Assembly: GCA_937951455.1 (NCBI GenBank)
Contig: CALFBU010000108.1
Coordinates: 1-17,644, forward strand
DNA: 17,644 nt
Direction: 5' to 3'
DNA from: an uncultured Rhizobiaceae group bacterium
Lineage (GTDB): Bacteria; Pseudomonadota; Alphaproteobacteria; Rhizobiales; Rhizobiaceae
This document shows positions 7,152 to 15,560 of the stretch, piece by piece; the stretch's first letter is position 1; each line of letters starts with the position of its first letter. The notes beneath the pieces were generated by a model. It saw only the letters and a program-made list of their open reading frames with translations, was not told where the DNA came from and made no database searches. Made by a program: the position numbers and the translations under genes.

Positions 7152-8912
7152 TCAACGCATTTCTTCAGGGGCAGAAACGCCAATAATGGCAAGCCCGGAA
7201 GCAATAACGGTTGCAATACTGCGCAACAATACGAGCCTCGACAATGTCAATTGTGCATTTTTAGGGTTAATAAACCGTAATTCTGGCGATTCTTTGCCAC
7301 GAGACCAATGAGAATGTAGCTCAGAAGCCAGTTCATAAAGGTAAAAAGCTAACCTGTGAGGCTCATCGGCACGGGCTGCTTGCTCTATGATTCGTGGAAA
7401 TTCTGCTGTTTTCTTGATTAAACCAACTTCACCTGCATCCGAAAGAAGCGATAAATCAGCCGTTGCAAGTGCATCCTGCGATACATCGAGCTCTGGCATG
7501 TCGCGCACGACCTGCCTGAAAACAGAAGCAACACGAGCATGGGCGTATTGGACGTAGAAAACAGGGTTGTCCTTTGATTGTTCTGTGACCTTGGCAAAAT
7601 CAAAATCAAGTGGCGCTTCAGCCTTGCGATAAAGCATCATAAAGCGCACCGCATCACGACCCACTTCATCGACCACTTCGCGTAAAGTTATGAAGTCCCC
7701 TGCACGCTTTGACATTTTAAACGGTTCGCCATCACGCATGAGTTTCACCAACTGGCAAAACAGAACGTCCAGCTCCGCTTCACCACCAGCAACCGCCTTA
7801 CAAACGGCTTTCAGACGCTTCGCATAACCTGAATGGTCTGCACCCAACACATAAATCATGCGCTTGAAACCACGGTCGTATTTATCTTGGAAGTAGGCAA
7901 CATCCGCAGCAAAGTAGGTATAAGATCCGTCAGATTTTACCAAAGCACGATCTGCATCATCGCCTACGGCAGTTGAACGGAATAGCGTTTGCTCCCTATC
8001 TTCCCAATCCTCAGGCGTTTCGCCTTTTGGCGGCGGAAGCTTGCCTTCATATACATGACCTTTGTCGCGCATTTTTTGAAGCATGGTATCAATCGTAGAC
8101 TTGCCATCTTTCTTGGCATGTAAATCACGCTCTGAGAAAAACACATCATGATGAATGTTTAAAGCTGCCAAATCCTCTTTGATCATAGCCATCATGGAAG
8201 TTATGGAAGTTTCCTTAAGCAGCACCATACGCTTATCTTCATCCATAGACTTAAGCGCATCACCCTGTTCTTTAACTAAGGTTTTGGCAGGTTCTATGAG
8301 ATACTCCCCTGGATAAAGTCCTTCAGGCATTTTACCCACATTATCACCAAGTGCTTCGAGATAGCGATGATAAAGCGATTTGCCCAATACATCGATCTGG
8401 CCGCCTGCATCGTTGACGTAATATTCTTTAATGACATCAAAGCCGGCAAAAGAAAGCAAATTAGCCAGCGCATCACCAACCACTGCGCCTCGGCAATGAC
8501 CAACATGCATAGGGCCAGTCGGATTGGCAGAGACGTATTCAACATTCACCTTCATGCCATCTGAGACAAGGCCGCTGCCATACTGACTTCCGGACTTATA
8601 AACAGTTGAAAGGTGATCAATCCAAAACGCATCAGACAAGGTAATGTTGATAAACCCTGGCCCGGCAATCGAAACTTCACTTACACCTTCAATTTTCTCC
8701 AAACCATCCGCAATCAACTGTGCGATTTCACGTGGGTTTTTCCTTGCAGGCTTGGCCATCACCATAGCGGCATTGGTAGAGATATCTCCATGGGTAGCAT
8801 CACGGGGAGGTTCAGCAGATATTCTGCCCATTAACTTCAGAGCATCATCATTTAAATCAATGTTTTGCAGTATTTCTTTAATGTAATCTTCGAACTTTGA
8901 GAAAATATTCAT
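7152..8912 (-). CDS. argS: Arginyl-tRNA synthetase
   Basis: 586 residues from the ATG used here. It charges tRNA-Arg with arginine using ATP. The HIGH-type motif is HVGH (136-139) within [13 protein letters not shown], and the KMSKS-type motif is KMSKR (399-403), both usual for class I ArgRS. The N-terminal Arg-tRNA synthetase N domain (GDISTNAAM near 42-50) and the C-terminal anticodon-binding DALR domain (from about residue 460, with [13 protein letters not shown]) are present. A TTG eight codons upstream (8936) is also in frame, but the ATG at 8912 fits the family N-terminus better. It follows dgt by 60 bases and probably shares its transcript. Confidence 0.96.
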   Translation of the reverse strand: MNIFSKFEDYIKEILQNIDLNDDALKLMGRISAEPPRDATHGDISTNAAMVMAKPARKNPREIAQLIADGLEKIEGVSEVSIAGPGFINITLSDAFWIDHLSTVYKSGSQYGSGLVSDGMKVNVEYVSANPTGPMHVGHCRGAVVGDALANLLSFAGFDVIKEYYVNDAGGQIDVLGKSLYHRYLEALGDNVGKMPEGLYPGEYLIEPAKTLVKEQGDALKSMDEDKRMVLLKETSITSMMAMIKEDLAALNIHHDVFFSERDLHAKKDGKSTIDTMLQKMRDKGHVYEGKLPPPKGETPEDWEDREQTLFRSTAVGDDADRALVKSDGSYTYFAADVAYFQDKYDRGFKRMIYVLGADHSGYAKRLKAVCKAVAGGEAELDVLFCQLVKLMRDGEPFKMSKRAGDFITLREVVDEVGRDAVRFMMLYRKAEAPLDFDFAKVTEQSKDNPVFYVQYAHARVASVFRQVVRDMPELDVSQDALATADLSLLSDAGEVGLIKKTAEFPRIIEQAARADEPHRLAFYLYELASELHSHWSRGKESPELRFINPKNAQLTLSRLVLLRSIATVIASGLAIIGVSAPEEMR

Positions 8913-8972
8913 TTTGTGCTTTTCTATTGATGCCAATTGCAGTCATTTGCTCTGCTGGTTCACACTGACGAA

Positions 8973-10160
8973 CTAACCTAAATCAGGCGCCTCGTCAAAC
9001 ATGCGTTCATGCTCGGAAATTGCATAACTATCCGTCATTCCTGCAATAAAATCGGCGATGATGCGAGGCCTGTCGTTTGACTTGTTTTTCAAACTTAATC
9101 GCTGCAGACCATTTGGCATGTCACCCGTTTCATTTAAGTAAACATCGAACAAGTTTCGTATAATTCTTTCAGCCCCATCCCGCATAATCATGACGTTAGG
9201 AGAGCGATACATCTTGTCAAAAAGAAACGCCTTTATACCCTTTTCCTTTACGTGCATGTCATCGCTGAAACATACCAGCGTTTGACCGCAATTTCTGACA
9301 TCAGATGCACTTTTGGGCTGTAGGTCGACCAAATTACTTTTCGCATTTGTAATTACATCTTCAACCATGGCAGTGATTTGGCGTCGCACGATTTCATGTC
9401 TTATGCGATGGTCTTCAAGGTCTGGATATTTTAGAAGTACCTCTCTCAACGCCTCAGCCGCCACTGGCACATCACTTAGATCACCCAAGTTGAACAATTC
9501 TGCCCTCAGGCCATCATCCAAATCATGTGCGTTATAGGCGATATCATCCGCAACGGCTGCGCATTGCGCTTCAATACTTGCATGTGAGCCAAGTTCAAGA
9601 TCCCATTTCTCGTTAAAGTCTATAAAAGTTTGAGGTATATCACCTGTAACTGGACCATTATGTTTAACCAGCCCTTCCAGGGTTTCCCAGCATAGATTTA
9701 AACCGTCAAACTCAGCATATTGCTGCTCCAGCATTGTAACGATACGCAAGGATTGAGCATTATGATCAAAGCCGCCGTATCTGGACATGAGTTCGTTTAA
9801 TACATCCTCCCCCACATGGCCAAATGGCGTATGACCAAAGTCATGTGACAGAGCCAGGGATTCCGCCAGGTCTTCATCGACTTGAAGTGCACGCGCCAAG
9901 GATCGCGCGATCTGGGATACTTCAATCGAATGGGTCAATCTTGTGCGGTAATGATCGCCCACATGGTGCACGAACACTTGTGTCTTGTGTTTTAAGCGCC
10001 TGAAAGCGGTAGAATGTATAATTCTGTCTCTATCACGTTGAAAATGCGTTCGGGTCGGACTGTCAGGCTCTGCAAATAATCTGCCCCTGCTCTCGTTCGT
10101 ATGACAAGCATAACCAGCAAGCCCTTCTCGTCCATAAGCAGTAATATCAAGCGGCTTCAT
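8973..10160 (-). CDS. dgt: Deoxyguanosinetriphosphate triphosphohydrolase-like protein
   Basis: 395 residues. The family hydrolyses dNTPs to deoxynucleosides and triphosphate; members of this 'type 2' group often have broad or allosterically controlled dNTP specificity. The HD-domain metal ligands are visible: His77 in RLTHSIEV, His106-Asp107 in [15 protein letters not shown], and Asp205/Asp206 in [13 protein letters not shown] (205-217). The N-terminal [20 protein letters not shown] (43-62) is also characteristic. A purine-rich GAAGAGA precedes the ATG by a few bases. It is the first gene of the leftward run dgt-argS-SPOR and diverges from erpA across 116 bases. Confidence 0.93.
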   Translation of the reverse strand: MKPLDITAYGREGLAGYACHTNESRGRLFAEPDSPTRTHFQRDRDRIIHSTAFRRLKHKTQVFVHHVGDHYRTRLTHSIEVSQIARSLARALQVDEDLAESLALSHDFGHTPFGHVGEDVLNELMSRYGGFDHNAQSLRIVTMLEQQYAEFDGLNLCWETLEGLVKHNGPVTGDIPQTFIDFNEKWDLELGSHASIEAQCAAVADDIAYNAHDLDDGLRAELFNLGDLSDVPVAAEALREVLLKYPDLEDHRIRHEIVRRQITAMVEDVITNAKSNLVDLQPKSASDVRNCGQTLVCFSDDMHVKEKGIKAFLFDKMYRSPNVMIMRDGAERIIRNLFDVYLNETGDMPNGLQRLSLKNKSNDRPRIIADFIAGMTDSYAISEHERMFDEAPDLG

Positions 10161-10276
10161 GTGTCTCTTCGTCGAATCGAATAAATTTGTTATCTACATT
10201 CTCTATAACGCAATGTTGTATTTTATGATTTAACATACCATATTGATAGCAAGGTTATTCAAGGTTATTCGAAAAC
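10161..10276. promoter_or_regulatory. Divergent promoter region dgt / erpA
   Basis: 116 bases, A/T-rich, between two divergent starts, so it must hold both promoters. A weak erpA pair, TTGTAT (10216-10221) and CATATT (10239-10244) with 17-base spacing, is possible. I see no clear dgt promoter and no recognisable Irr or Rhodo-box iron motif. Confidence 0.4.
10251..10270 (+). repeat. Perfect tandem 10-base repeat ahead of erpA
   Basis: Two adjacent exact copies of AAGGTTATTC occupy 10251-10260 and 10261-10270, six bases before the erpA ATG. The second AAGG is the only candidate ribosome site, about 12 bases from the ATG, so the duplication may give two alternative sites. Confidence 0.8.
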
Positions 10277-10621
10277 ATGAACGCACAAACGCCAGCAAAC
10301 ACAGTCTCTGCAACAGATTCAGCACTTAAGCGTGTTGCAGAAATCCTTGCCAAAGACAAAGAAAATTCTGCTCTCAGAATATCTGTCGAAGGTGGTGGCT
10401 GTTCGGGGTTTTCTTATCAATTTGATCTCGTAAATGAAGTCAATGACGATGACCTGATCCTCGAAGGACACAACGGCAAGATACTGATTGACGAGATGTC
10501 ACTCATTTATATGGGTGGATCACAAATTGATTTCGTCGATGATTTGATGGGACAATCATTCCAAGTAAACAACCCAAATGCTGTCGCATCCTGCGGATGT
10601 GGAACAAGTTTCTCTGTTTAA
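10277..10621 (+). CDS. erpA: Iron-sulfur cluster insertion protein, A-type (ErpA/IscA)
   Basis: 114 residues. A-type carriers hold an Fe-S cluster and pass it to apoproteins. The three conserved cysteines are present: Cys42 in EGGGCSGFSYQF, and Cys106 and Cys108 in SCGCGTSF near the C-terminus. The NPNAVASCGCG end and the position next to dgt and argS favour ErpA over IscA or SufA, though the three cannot be told apart with certainty from sequence alone. The gene stands alone on the plus strand and its stop lies seven bases from the stop of the converging unknown gene. No terminator is visible between them. Confidence 0.92.
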   Translation: MNAQTPANTVSATDSALKRVAEILAKDKENSALRISVEGGGCSGFSYQFDLVNEVNDDDLILEGHNGKILIDEMSLIYMGGSQIDFVDDLMGQSFQVNNPNAVASCGCGTSFSV

Positions 10622-10628
10622 ACCAGCT

Positions 10629-11432
10629 CTACTTCAAAATGGAAGAAGGTAGCTGCGTGGTGTACAGCGCGGACTCCATTGCGATTACCAAACCGACCCC
10701 AATAGAAAAATCATCAACCATTTCCATATATTGCTGCAAAACATAACCGCAGACCGCACACATAAATGGCAGTTTTACGCGGCCATAATCCGAATCAGGT
10801 GAGATGTGACCGGAAAATATTTTTTCAGCTAATGGCCAAACGGCCTTTAGCAAAACATGAGGTTCCACCTTAGGTTGGTCATACATGCCAACGCGTAATT
10901 TGATTTTCTGAGCCTCTTGCTGCTCATTGATGTGCTTCTTCATGCTATCTAAAGAGGGCTGGGAATCCTCATCTACTCCAAGATCCAAAGCTGCATTTAA
11001 TACTATAGGCCAGAATTCTAGCCCCTCATGCTTGTTTTGCTTGTCAGAGATTAAACCTGCGGCTAGAGCCGTTCCTGTGTGCAAGGTAATACCGTTGCGT
11101 GCGTTAATAGGTGTGATTGCAGGCGGTGCAATCATATAGCCTGCATCGCGCAACTTCATAAATACATGCTTTTGATTAGCAAAACCTGCAATACATCCGA
11201 TTGCAGAAAAAAGTGTCTCTGGATGTGGCTTCTGGTTTCTGGGCGATAATGCCGACCAAAGATAGTCTCTCAAATGACCAACCGCATAATTGCAAGGTGC
11301 ATAATCAGCACCGCTCCATGGCAGCCCTGTATAAATCTGAAATTCATCACCATGTTGTTCAGCTAGGTTACCAGAAACATGCGCGTTTCGCTTAGCAGCT
11401 GCTGGGGGAGCGAACCGTTTTCCAAAAGTCAT
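10629..11432 (-). CDS. Conserved-looking protein of unknown function (267 aa, CxxC)
   Basis: I do not recognise this protein. It has no signal peptide and no clear membrane helix, so it is probably cytoplasmic. Features: a short basic N-terminus (FGKRFAPPAAAKRN), FSAIGCIAGFANQ (75-87), a charged helical middle (about 160-180), and a C-terminal part with CAVC (225-228) followed by GYVLQQYMEMVDDF. The CxxC pair could bind metal or be redox active, but no partner motif is obvious. Three starts are close together: GTG at 11444, ATG at 11438 and ATG at 11432. I choose 11432 because GGA lies seven bases ahead of it. It converges with erpA and diverges from xthA; codon use resembles its neighbours. 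Confidence 0.75.
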   Translation of the reverse strand: MTFGKRFAPPAAAKRNAHVSGNLAEQHGDEFQIYTGLPWSGADYAPCNYAVGHLRDYLWSALSPRNQKPHPETLFSAIGCIAGFANQKHVFMKLRDAGYMIAPPAITPINARNGITLHTGTALAAGLISDKQNKHEGLEFWPIVLNAALDLGVDEDSQPSLDSMKKHINEQQEAQKIKLRVGMYDQPKVEPHVLLKAVWPLAEKIFSGHISPDSDYGRVKLPFMCAVCGYVLQQYMEMVDDFSIGVGLVIAMESALYTTQLPSSILK

Positions 11433-11583
11433 TGGCATTTCCACTTATTATTTTGGCAGAAATATACAAAACTTGGACTAATTATGCGTTAATAACCACT
11501 AATGCCGATTTATGCATTCTTTCAATATCGCTATGAAACTTCTTTATCTTGATGTATCAGATAGCAAAGAACGGATTATAAGT

Positions 11584-12378
11584 ATGAAAATTGCGACTTG
11601 GAATATTAACGGCGTTAAAGCGCGTCATCCAAATCTGATCGAATGGTTGAAACAAGAGAGCCCCGACATTGCCTGCCTACAAGAGATAAAATCCATCGAC
11701 GAAAATTTCCCACGAGAAGAAATAGAAAGTCTAGGCTACAACCTGGAGACCCACGGTCAAAAAAGCTTCAACGGTGTAGCTTTGTTATCCAAACTGCCTT
11801 TTGATGAAGTCAACAGAGGTCTGCCACTTTTGTCGGATAGTGACGATCAAGATGAGCAAGCAAGGTTTATTGAAGGTCTTTTCAGCATCGATTCCGGCGC
11901 ACTTCGTGTTGCTTGCCTTTATTTGCCGAATGGAAACCCAGTCGACACTGAAAAATTTCCCTACAAATTAAAATGGATGGAACGGCTGGAAGCTTGGGCA
12001 AGACAAAAGCTCGAACAAGAAGAAGCCTTCATTCTCGCTGGTGATTATAATGTAATCCCGATGCCTGAAGATTGCCATGATCCAAAAGCTTGGGAAGGCG
12101 ACGCTTTATACAGGCAAGAAAGCAGAACCGCATTCAGAAGACTTTTGAACCTTGGGCTAACGGAAGCGATACGCTCTACAACTCAAGCTGAGAAAACGTA
12201 CACATTTTGGGATTATCAGGCAGGTGCATGGCCAAAGAACAACGGCATTCGCATTGACCACCTGCTAATGTCACCGGAAGCGGCAAAACTTCTTCAAGCT
12301 GCGGACATAGATAAACACGTTCGTGATTGGGAAAAACCTTCTGACCATGTTCCAGTATGGGTGAAAATTGCGGCATAA
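11584..12378 (+). CDS. xthA: Exodeoxyribonuclease III
   Basis: 264 residues from the ATG used here. Exonuclease III is the main apurinic/apyrimidinic endonuclease of base excision repair and a 3'-5' exonuclease. Catalytic and metal-binding residues of the exonuclease-endonuclease-phosphatase fold are in place: Asn7 in WNINGVKA, Glu34 in LQEIK, Asp154 and Asn156 in GDYNV, and Asp254-His255 in SDHVP; GIRIDHLLMSP is also conserved. An in-frame ATG at 11512 would add 24 residues with no family match, so the start at 11584, giving MKIATWNINGV, is preferred despite a weak ribosome site. Confidence 0.95.
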   Translation: MKIATWNINGVKARHPNLIEWLKQESPDIACLQEIKSIDENFPREEIESLGYNLETHGQKSFNGVALLSKLPFDEVNRGLPLLSDSDDQDEQARFIEGLFSIDSGALRVACLYLPNGNPVDTEKFPYKLKWMERLEAWARQKLEQEEAFILAGDYNVIPMPEDCHDPKAWEGDALYRQESRTAFRRLLNLGLTEAIRSTTQAEKTYTFWDYQAGAWPKNNGIRIDHLLMSPEAAKLLQAADIDKHVRDWEKPSDHVPVWVKIAA

Positions 12379-12473
12379 AGACTTAACTAGGGCAATTTTA
12401 AAGAACTCTAAATGATTGCCTATCATAAGCGAATCGACATAACTTCCACCGAAGCAAACGAGGGGCTGAGGAA

Positions 12474-13505
12474 TTGAATACTCAAGTAATACAACCAGAA
12501 AATGTGACGGAACTGGATGCCCGAGGCTGGGCCAAGGCACTGGAAAAATACAAGACCCCTAATAACTACAAAGCGATACGCGAAATTTTACTCACTGTTG
12601 TTCCTTTTGGAATCCTTTGGGCAATTATGTATCAGACCTTGAGTTTTAGTTATTTGCTCACTGCTTTACTCGCGTTTCCTGCCGCAGGGTTTCTGGTTCG
12701 TATATTTATAATTCAACATGACTGTGGACACGGATCATTTCTTACAAGCCAAACAGCTAATCGTTGGCTTGGACGTTTTTTGGGTATTTTAACCATTACA
12801 CCTTATGACTATTGGCAACGCAGTCATGCAATTCATCATGCAAGCTCGGGAAATCTTGATCATCGTGGTATGGGTGACATTCAAACGTTGACAGTTAGCG
12901 AATACAAATCAAAATCATGGTTTGGTCGCGCAATTTATAGGGTCTATAGAAACCCAATCATTCTATTTGTCGTTGGCCCTGCTTATGTATTTTTTCTTGA
13001 ACAGCGCTTACCAATTGGCATGATGAAAATTGGTTGGAAGCCTTGGGTTAGCACAATGCTTACCAATGTTGGCATAGTTTTTTATTCTCTGATTTTGATA
13101 TGGTTCGTTGGCTGGAAAGCGTTCCTAGCCATACAAGTGCCGGTAACTTTTTTAGCGGCATCTTTTGGGGTTTGGCTGTTTTTTGTTCAACACCAATTTG
13201 AAGATACAAATTGGGATCATTCACCAAATTGGGATCGTCGCGAATCAGCACTGCACGGCAGTTCACATTATGACTTGCCCGTTGTACTACGCTGGCTAAG
13301 CGGAAACATCGGCATACACCACGTACACCATCTGTGTAGCCATATACCATTTTATCGGTTAACCGAGGTCATAAGAGACTTCCCAGAACTAAAAGAGGTA
13401 AGCCGAATTACGCTTTGGGAAAGCTTTAAATGTGTGAAACTCGCATTGTGGGATGAAAAAAGATATCGCCTGCTCTCCTTCAAGGAAGCACTTTCACCAG
13501 CCTGA
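12474..13505 (+). CDS. Membrane fatty-acid desaturase (acyl-lipid type)
   Basis: 343 residues. The three histidine boxes of membrane di-iron desaturases are present: HDCGHG (82-87), HAIHH (118-122) and HHVHH (282-286), with His240 (FVQHQFE) between the second and third. Hydrophobic stretches near 38-52, 57-80, 161-175 and 196-235 fit the usual four-helix layout with boxes facing the cytoplasm. The closest type I recognise is the omega-6/delta-12 group, also found in bacteria as DesA-like proteins; double-bond position cannot be read from sequence. The start is TTG, supported by AGGGG (12461-12465) eight bases upstream; the next in-frame start is a GTG ten codons on. It follows xthA by 95 bases with no visible terminator. 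Confidence 0.9.
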   Translation: MNTQVIQPENVTELDARGWAKALEKYKTPNNYKAIREILLTVVPFGILWAIMYQTLSFSYLLTALLAFPAAGFLVRIFIIQHDCGHGSFLTSQTANRWLGRFLGILTITPYDYWQRSHAIHHASSGNLDHRGMGDIQTLTVSEYKSKSWFGRAIYRVYRNPIILFVVGPAYVFFLEQRLPIGMMKIGWKPWVSTMLTNVGIVFYSLILIWFVGWKAFLAIQVPVTFLAASFGVWLFFVQHQFEDTNWDHSPNWDRRESALHGSSHYDLPVVLRWLSGNIGIHHVHHLCSHIPFYRLTEVIRDFPELKEVSRITLWESFKCVKLALWDEKRYRLLSFKEALSPA

Positions 13506-13540
13506 TTTGACATTTATGAATTTTTTGCGATGATGTTTGC

Positions 13541-13825
13541 ATGGTTAGAGCTTTGTTAGTTTTAGGAGTTACACTTTTATCTTCATCAGCCTTAGCAGGT
13601 GAAGATTGCACTTGCAGCCACAAAGGTGCAAAAATACCAGAGGGTCAAAAAGCTTGTATTAAAACCTCAAATGGCATGCAAATGGCGCAATGTTCGCGTG
13701 TTTTAAACAATACAAGCTGGAAGTTTCTTGGAACACCCTGCCCTACAGCTCAAATAAACAACGACCAAAAGCAGACAGATTTTAATCTGGATACAGCAAA
13801 AACTTATCTTCAAAAATCAGGATGA
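13541..13825 (+). CDS. Small secreted cysteine-containing protein, unknown function
   Basis: 94 residues. A clear signal peptide (hydrophobic 4-13, then SSSALA) predicts cleavage after Ala19, leaving about 75 residues in the periplasm. The mature part begins GEDCTC and has five cysteines (23, 25, 39, 51, 67), enough for two disulfides plus one free thiol. The segments IPEGQKACIKT and LNNTSWKFLGTPCP look conserved, but I cannot name the family. An upstream in-frame stop makes this ATG the only plausible start; the ribosome site is weak. It lies 35 bases after the desaturase and could be cotranscribed. It converges with exoR, eight bases apart. Confidence 0.75.
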   Translation: MVRALLVLGVTLLSSSALAGEDCTCSHKGAKIPEGQKACIKTSNGMQMAQCSRVLNNTSWKFLGTPCPTAQINNDQKQTDFNLDTAKTYLQKSG

Positions 13826-13826
13826 T

Positions 13827-13843
13827 TCTGGAGCTATTCCAGA
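13827..13843. terminator. Small hairpin at the convergence with exoR
   Basis: TCTGGA (13827-13832), a five-base loop and TCCAGA (13838-13843) form a perfect 6-bp stem. It starts just after the secreted-protein stop, and the exoR stop codon lies in the loop. No T-tract follows on either strand, so it is at best a weak two-way terminator. Confidence 0.35.
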
Positions 13844-14640
13844 GAATTGGAAGTGTCTAAAAGCTGTCTAACAGCCTCTGCTCGATGCTCTGGTCTCGCT
13901 AAAGAATAGGCTTCATCATGAATTTGGTTGATCCAATCCAAATCATCTGCAGAAGCACGACGCTTGGCATTTCCTAACATGTATAAGCCCCTGACAGGGT
14001 CATACTTCGTATGCACACCTTCAAAGATTGAGTATCCAAGCAATGCCTCTGCGCCTACGTGGCCCTTATCATAAGCAAGACTCAAATTTCGAATACCACT
14101 GCGTCCCTGGCCATATATCTTGTCGTTATTGATTTGAATGCGACCGAGCTGAAACTGCGCTTCAGGATGACGATAGACCATGGCAGCGGTTGTAAACATG
14201 ACACGCGCTTTGTTTTCATCACGGCTTACATAAGTGTTGGGAATACCGTTGTAATGATATTTACCCAGTGCCACGAACGCATCCGCGCCATATTGCCAGT
14301 TTGCCGTATTTGGAATTGCATACGCAGATTGCTGGGCAATTTTCTGAAACATCATAAATGCTTCAAGCTCATTTTGCTCAACACCATCGCCAGTTTGATA
14401 AATCCGAGCCAGCTTCCATTGAGCTGCAGAATTACCCTTGTCCGCAGCATATTTTAAAACTTCAACTGCTTCTTCAGATTTGCCATCTTCCTTGAACTTG
14501 AAAAAATATTGAAAAATCTGACCCGACGCAGCATCGCCCTTGATCACCTTTGAAGCATCAAATGCATATGACGATGTCAGGCCGACGGACAAAACCATTG
14601 GCAAAGCAAGTAACAAAGATGAAAGTCTGCAATGTGACAT
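13834..14640 (-). CDS. exoR: Periplasmic regulator ExoR (Sel1-like repeats)
   Basis: 268 residues, the length I recall for Sinorhizobium meliloti ExoR. In that species ExoR binds the periplasmic face of the sensor kinase ExoS and holds the ExoS/ChvI system off; its loss raises succinoglycan and lowers motility. A signal peptide (residues 1-26, ending SSYA) precedes the mature start FDAS. Sel1-type repeats are visible: EEAVEVLKYAADKGNSAAQW (56-75) with LARIYQTGDGV, then DAFVALGKYHYNG and later AEALLGYSIFEG. Recognition rests on the overall pattern (AAQWKLARIYQTGDGV is highly characteristic). The exoS and chvI genes are not in the window. A good promoter lies about 90 bases upstream; the ribosome site is weak. 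Confidence 0.9.
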   Translation of the reverse strand: MSHCRLSSLLLALPMVLSVGLTSSYAFDASKVIKGDAASGQIFQYFFKFKEDGKSEEAVEVLKYAADKGNSAAQWKLARIYQTGDGVEQNELEAFMMFQKIAQQSAYAIPNTANWQYGADAFVALGKYHYNGIPNTYVSRDENKARVMFTTAAMVYRHPEAQFQLGRIQINNDKIYGQGRSGIRNLSLAYDKGHVGAEALLGYSIFEGVHTKYDPVRGLYMLGNAKRRASADDLDWINQIHDEAYSLARPEHRAEAVRQLLDTSNSLE

Positions 14641-14886
14641 TATTCGTTTTCTAATAAGAGACAGAAGTGACTATCTCAACATATTTTGATTTTTCGGCAG
14701 CACCACGGCAGCATAATGTGCCAATTGTGATTATAGTGGTACCACCAGTTTAGTTAACTTTTAGTGCCGATCATTTGTGTCTGAAAAGGGGCAAATTAAG
14801 TTTCAGGCAGTATCAAGACAACTCTGCAATGCATTGTTGCAAAACTGTCACGTTTTTGATTGTCTATACACAGGACGGAGACACCC
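14641..14886. other. Divergent intergenic region exoR / methyltransferase
   Basis: 246 bases without a gene, the longest gap in the window. Besides the exoR promoter it holds a second perfect palindrome, CAATGCATTG (14827-14836), flanked by TGCAA and TTGCA (14825-14829, 14837-14841), about 50 bases before the methyltransferase start. I see no clear plus-strand promoter. Confidence 0.5.
14730..14757 (-). promoter_or_regulatory. exoR promoter with palindrome in the spacer
   Basis: On the minus strand a perfect -10 TATAAT (14735-14730) is preceded, after 16 bases, by TTAACT (14757-14752), four of six to the -35 consensus. A start near 14723 would give a leader of about 83 bases. The perfect palindrome GTGGTACCAC (14736-14745) fills the spacer right against the -10. 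Confidence 0.6.
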
Positions 14887-15507
14887 ATGATTAAAGAAAA
14901 CTTTTTCGACAAGGCTTACACGCTCAAAACAAGCGAAGATGCAAAGCGAATGTATGACCGTTGGGCTGAAGTCTATGATCAGGACTTAAGCAATGGCAAG
15001 TACCAACAACCTGTTAGATGCGCAAAAGCGTTGCAAGAACAAGAATCAGATAAAAATATTAAATTACTAGATGTTGGTTGCGGCACAGGTCTCTCCGGCT
15101 TGGCTTTGAAGGATTCAGGATTTCAAAACATCAACGGTTGTGACTTATCTCAAGGCATGTTGAACAAAGCTGCCGAGCTGGGAGTCTACAACAAGCTGTT
15201 TTCTTGCAATCTGAATGAACCACCCATAGATGCAAAAGATGGAGAGTACGACGCGCTTACGGCGGTAGGCGTTTTCTCTTTTGGTCACATCATGGCTGAT
15301 GCCGTTGAGGAATTGTTGCGCGTCATAAAAACAAGCGGCATCATTGTAATCGGCCTAAACGACCACTTCTATGAAGAGGGTTCGCTAACGAAAAAGCTAA
15401 AGGTTCTTCAAAATGAAGGAAAGCTGGAAATCATCAAACAAGAGCATGGTGAGCATATTCCAGAAAACGATTTAAAAGGCTGGGTAATTACGCTGAGAAA
15501 ATTATAG
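14887..15507 (+). CDS. Class I SAM-dependent methyltransferase (METTL27-like)
   Basis: 206 residues. Motif I is DVGCGTG (62-68) and the acidic residue that binds the ribose is Asp86 in GCDLSQGML, typical of the seven-strand Rossmann methyltransferases. The N-terminal YDRWAEVYDQDL (23-34) resembles the METTL27 (WBSCR27) type. The substrate is unknown. A TTG at 14860 would add nine residues, but the ATG at 14887 has CGGAG seven bases ahead and is preferred. It is a single-gene unit on the plus strand, divergent from exoR and closed by a strong terminator. Confidence 0.85.
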   Translation: MIKENFFDKAYTLKTSEDAKRMYDRWAEVYDQDLSNGKYQQPVRCAKALQEQESDKNIKLLDVGCGTGLSGLALKDSGFQNINGCDLSQGMLNKAAELGVYNKLFSCNLNEPPIDAKDGEYDALTAVGVFSFGHIMADAVEELLRVIKTSGIIVIGLNDHFYEEGSLTKKLKVLQNEGKLEIIKQEHGEHIPENDLKGWVITLRKL

Positions 15508-15519
15508 CTAAAACAAAAA

Positions 15520-15546
15520 AGCCCCGAACAATGTTCGGGGCTTTTC
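15520..15546. terminator. Strong two-way terminator
   Basis: AGCCCCGAAC (15520-15529) and GTTCGGGGCT (15533-15542) form a 10-bp stem with a three-base loop. TTTTCT follows on the plus strand and a run of A precedes it (a T-tract on the minus strand), so it serves both the methyltransferase and the converging fadL-type gene. Confidence 0.93.
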
Positions 15547-15560
15547 TAGAAGTATTATGA

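Noticed and set aside
10161..10276. Iron-responsive operator (Irr or Rhodo-box) ahead of erpA
   Set aside because: No match to either motif could be seen; only the tandem repeat stands out.
14059..14457. Plus-strand open frame of 132 codons opposite exoR
   Set aside because: exoR is well supported on the other strand; this frame has no family features.
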